DNA from: Mycoplana azooxidifex | GTDB lineage: Bacteria > Pseudomonadota > Alphaproteobacteria > Rhizobiales > Rhizobiaceae | NCBI RefSeq assembly: GCF_014196765.1 | Contig: NZ_JACIEE010000014.1 | Span: 62,001-126,000, forward strand | Length of the DNA stretch: 64,000 nucleotides | Direction of reading: 5' to 3' | In this document: positions 63,324 to 64,000 of the stretch, piece by piece | How the letters are laid out: the number at the start of each line of letters is the position of its first letter | Position numbering within the stretch: position 1 is the first letter of the stretch | Notes under the pieces: model-generated | What the model was told of the DNA's origin: nothing | Database searches by the model: none | Seen by the model: the letters and a program-made list of their open reading frames with translations, nothing else | Program-made: the position numbers and the translations under genes

Positions 63324-64000
63324 ATGAAAGCATCCCGCCTGCCGCGCCGCGCCGGCGTCGGCTTCAAGCCCGAGCATTTTGCCAAGATCGACGCGCGGCC
63401 GCAGCCGCTCGGCTTCTTCGAGGTCCATGCCGAAAACTACATGGGTGCCGGCGGCCCGCCGCATGCGCGCCTCGCCCGGTTGCGAGAAGACTATGCGCTC
63501 TCCATCCACGGCGTCGGCCTGTCGATCGGCGCCATGCAGCCGCTCGACGGCGAACACCTGACGCGGCTGAAAACCCTGTGCGACCGCTACGAGCCGGAAA
63601 GCTTTTCCGAACATCTCGCCTGGTCGTCGCACGGCGAGGTGTTTCTCAACGATCTCCTGCCGCTGCCCTATACCGAAACCACGCTCGCCCGGGTCGCGGA
63701 GCATATCGACCAGGTGCAGGAAACGCTGAAACGGCAGATGCTGCTGGAAAACCCGGCCACCTACCTTCTCTTCGACGAAAGCACGATCGAGGAAACGGCC
63801 TTCCTGGCGGAGGTGTCCCGCCGCACCGGCTGCGGCCTGCTGCTCGACGTCAACAACGTCTTCGTGGCGGCGACGAATCACCGGCTCGACCCGGCCGCCT
63901 ATATCGACCGGTTTCCGCTCGACAGGGTTCGCGAACTCCATCTCGGCGGCCATTGCGATACCGTCGACGATGCCGGTTTCCCCCTTCTCATCGACAGCCA
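63324..64000 (+). CDS. bufB: BufB/DUF692-type MNIO enzyme for bufferin maturation (runs off right edge)
   Basis: 225 codons visible from ATG 63324 with GAGGAG upstream. The DUF692 motifs are clear: [52 protein letters not shown] and ELHLGGH, whose His/Glu/Asp residues bind the iron centre. MNIO enzymes convert core-peptide cysteines to thiooxazole-type metal-binding groups, usually with a DUF2063 partner (BufC) that would lie beyond the window. The gene itself appears intact, but its precursor partner upstream is damaged. Confidence 0.88.
   Translation, partial: MKASRLPRRAGVGFKPEHFAKIDARPQPLGFFEVHAENYMGAGGPPHARLARLREDYALSIHGVGLSIGAMQPLDGEHLTRLKTLCDRYEPESFSEHLAWSSHGEVFLNDLLPLPYTETTLARVAEHIDQVQETLKRQMLLENPATYLLFDESTIEETAFLAEVSRRTGCGLLLDVNNVFVAATNHRLDPAAYIDRFPLDRVRELHLGGHCDTVDDAGFPLLIDS

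Overview
The window looks like an accessory-rich stretch of a GC-rich alphaproteobacterial replicon, most likely Rhizobiales (Rhizobiaceae-like). The grounds are the gene families: catabolic ABC transporter operons, an IclR-controlled CoA pathway, rhizobial-type trb conjugation genes, an NrsF/bufferin locus, small rhizobial-type hypothetical genes, and IS110, IS21, IS30 and IS5 relics. No taxon can be fixed from the sequence alone. I saw no rRNA, tRNA or CRISPR array.

1-9.4 kb: a minus-strand catabolic operon runs from enoyl-CoA hydratase/isomerase (7355) through acyl-CoA synthetase, Zn alcohol dehydrogenase, aldehyde dehydrogenase, an acetoacetate-decarboxylase-family protein and an SDR to a branched-chain amino acid type binding protein cut by the left edge. 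An IclR regulator precedes it and a second acetoacetate-decarboxylase-family gene lies divergently. Its promoter carries two 17-bp inverted repeats. The substrate is unknown.

9.4-18.8 kb: after an IS30 relic comes a seven-gene minus-strand operon: amide sensor AmiC, ANTAR antiterminator AmiR, peptide-type ABC permeases, binding protein, formamidase/acetamidase and a fused two-domain ATPase. A terminator hairpin lies just upstream of amiC and is a candidate ANTAR-controlled attenuator. A LysR regulator lies upstream.

18.9-28 kb: an MFS exporter, then two tandem sets of isoquinoline-1-oxidoreductase-like molybdenum hydroxylases. Set 1 has a frameshifted cytochrome c and Gln at the position of the catalytic Glu. 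Set 2 looks intact, with a membrane-anchored dihaem cytochrome.

28-49.6 kb: a patchwork of small redox modules, each beside its own AraC, LysR, XRE or MarR regulator: NmrA-like and epimerase-like SDRs, a quinone reductase, an exported aldo/keto reductase, an exported intradiol dioxygenase, an exported metallo-beta-lactamase-fold hydrolase and three tandem SDR paralogues. A broken conjugation fragment (trbB without its Walker A segment, trbC, truncated trbD) sits among them at 40.2-41.8 kb.

49.6-59 kb: an MFS transporter, an SDR pseudogene, a MipA/OmpV porin, a DedA-like protein overlapping a phospholipid-methyltransferase-like gene, then an insertion-sequence graveyard, a run of very small minus-strand genes and an IS110 element whose first 157 bp are repeated in inverted orientation downstream.

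59-64 kb: a BCCT osmolyte transporter, a small XRE regulator, a MscS/YbdG-type mechanosensitive channel, and a bufferin (MNIO-type RiPP metallophore) locus whose precursor gene and neighbouring nrsF gene are both cut at their 5' ends and joined head to head. The bufB-like gene runs off the right edge.
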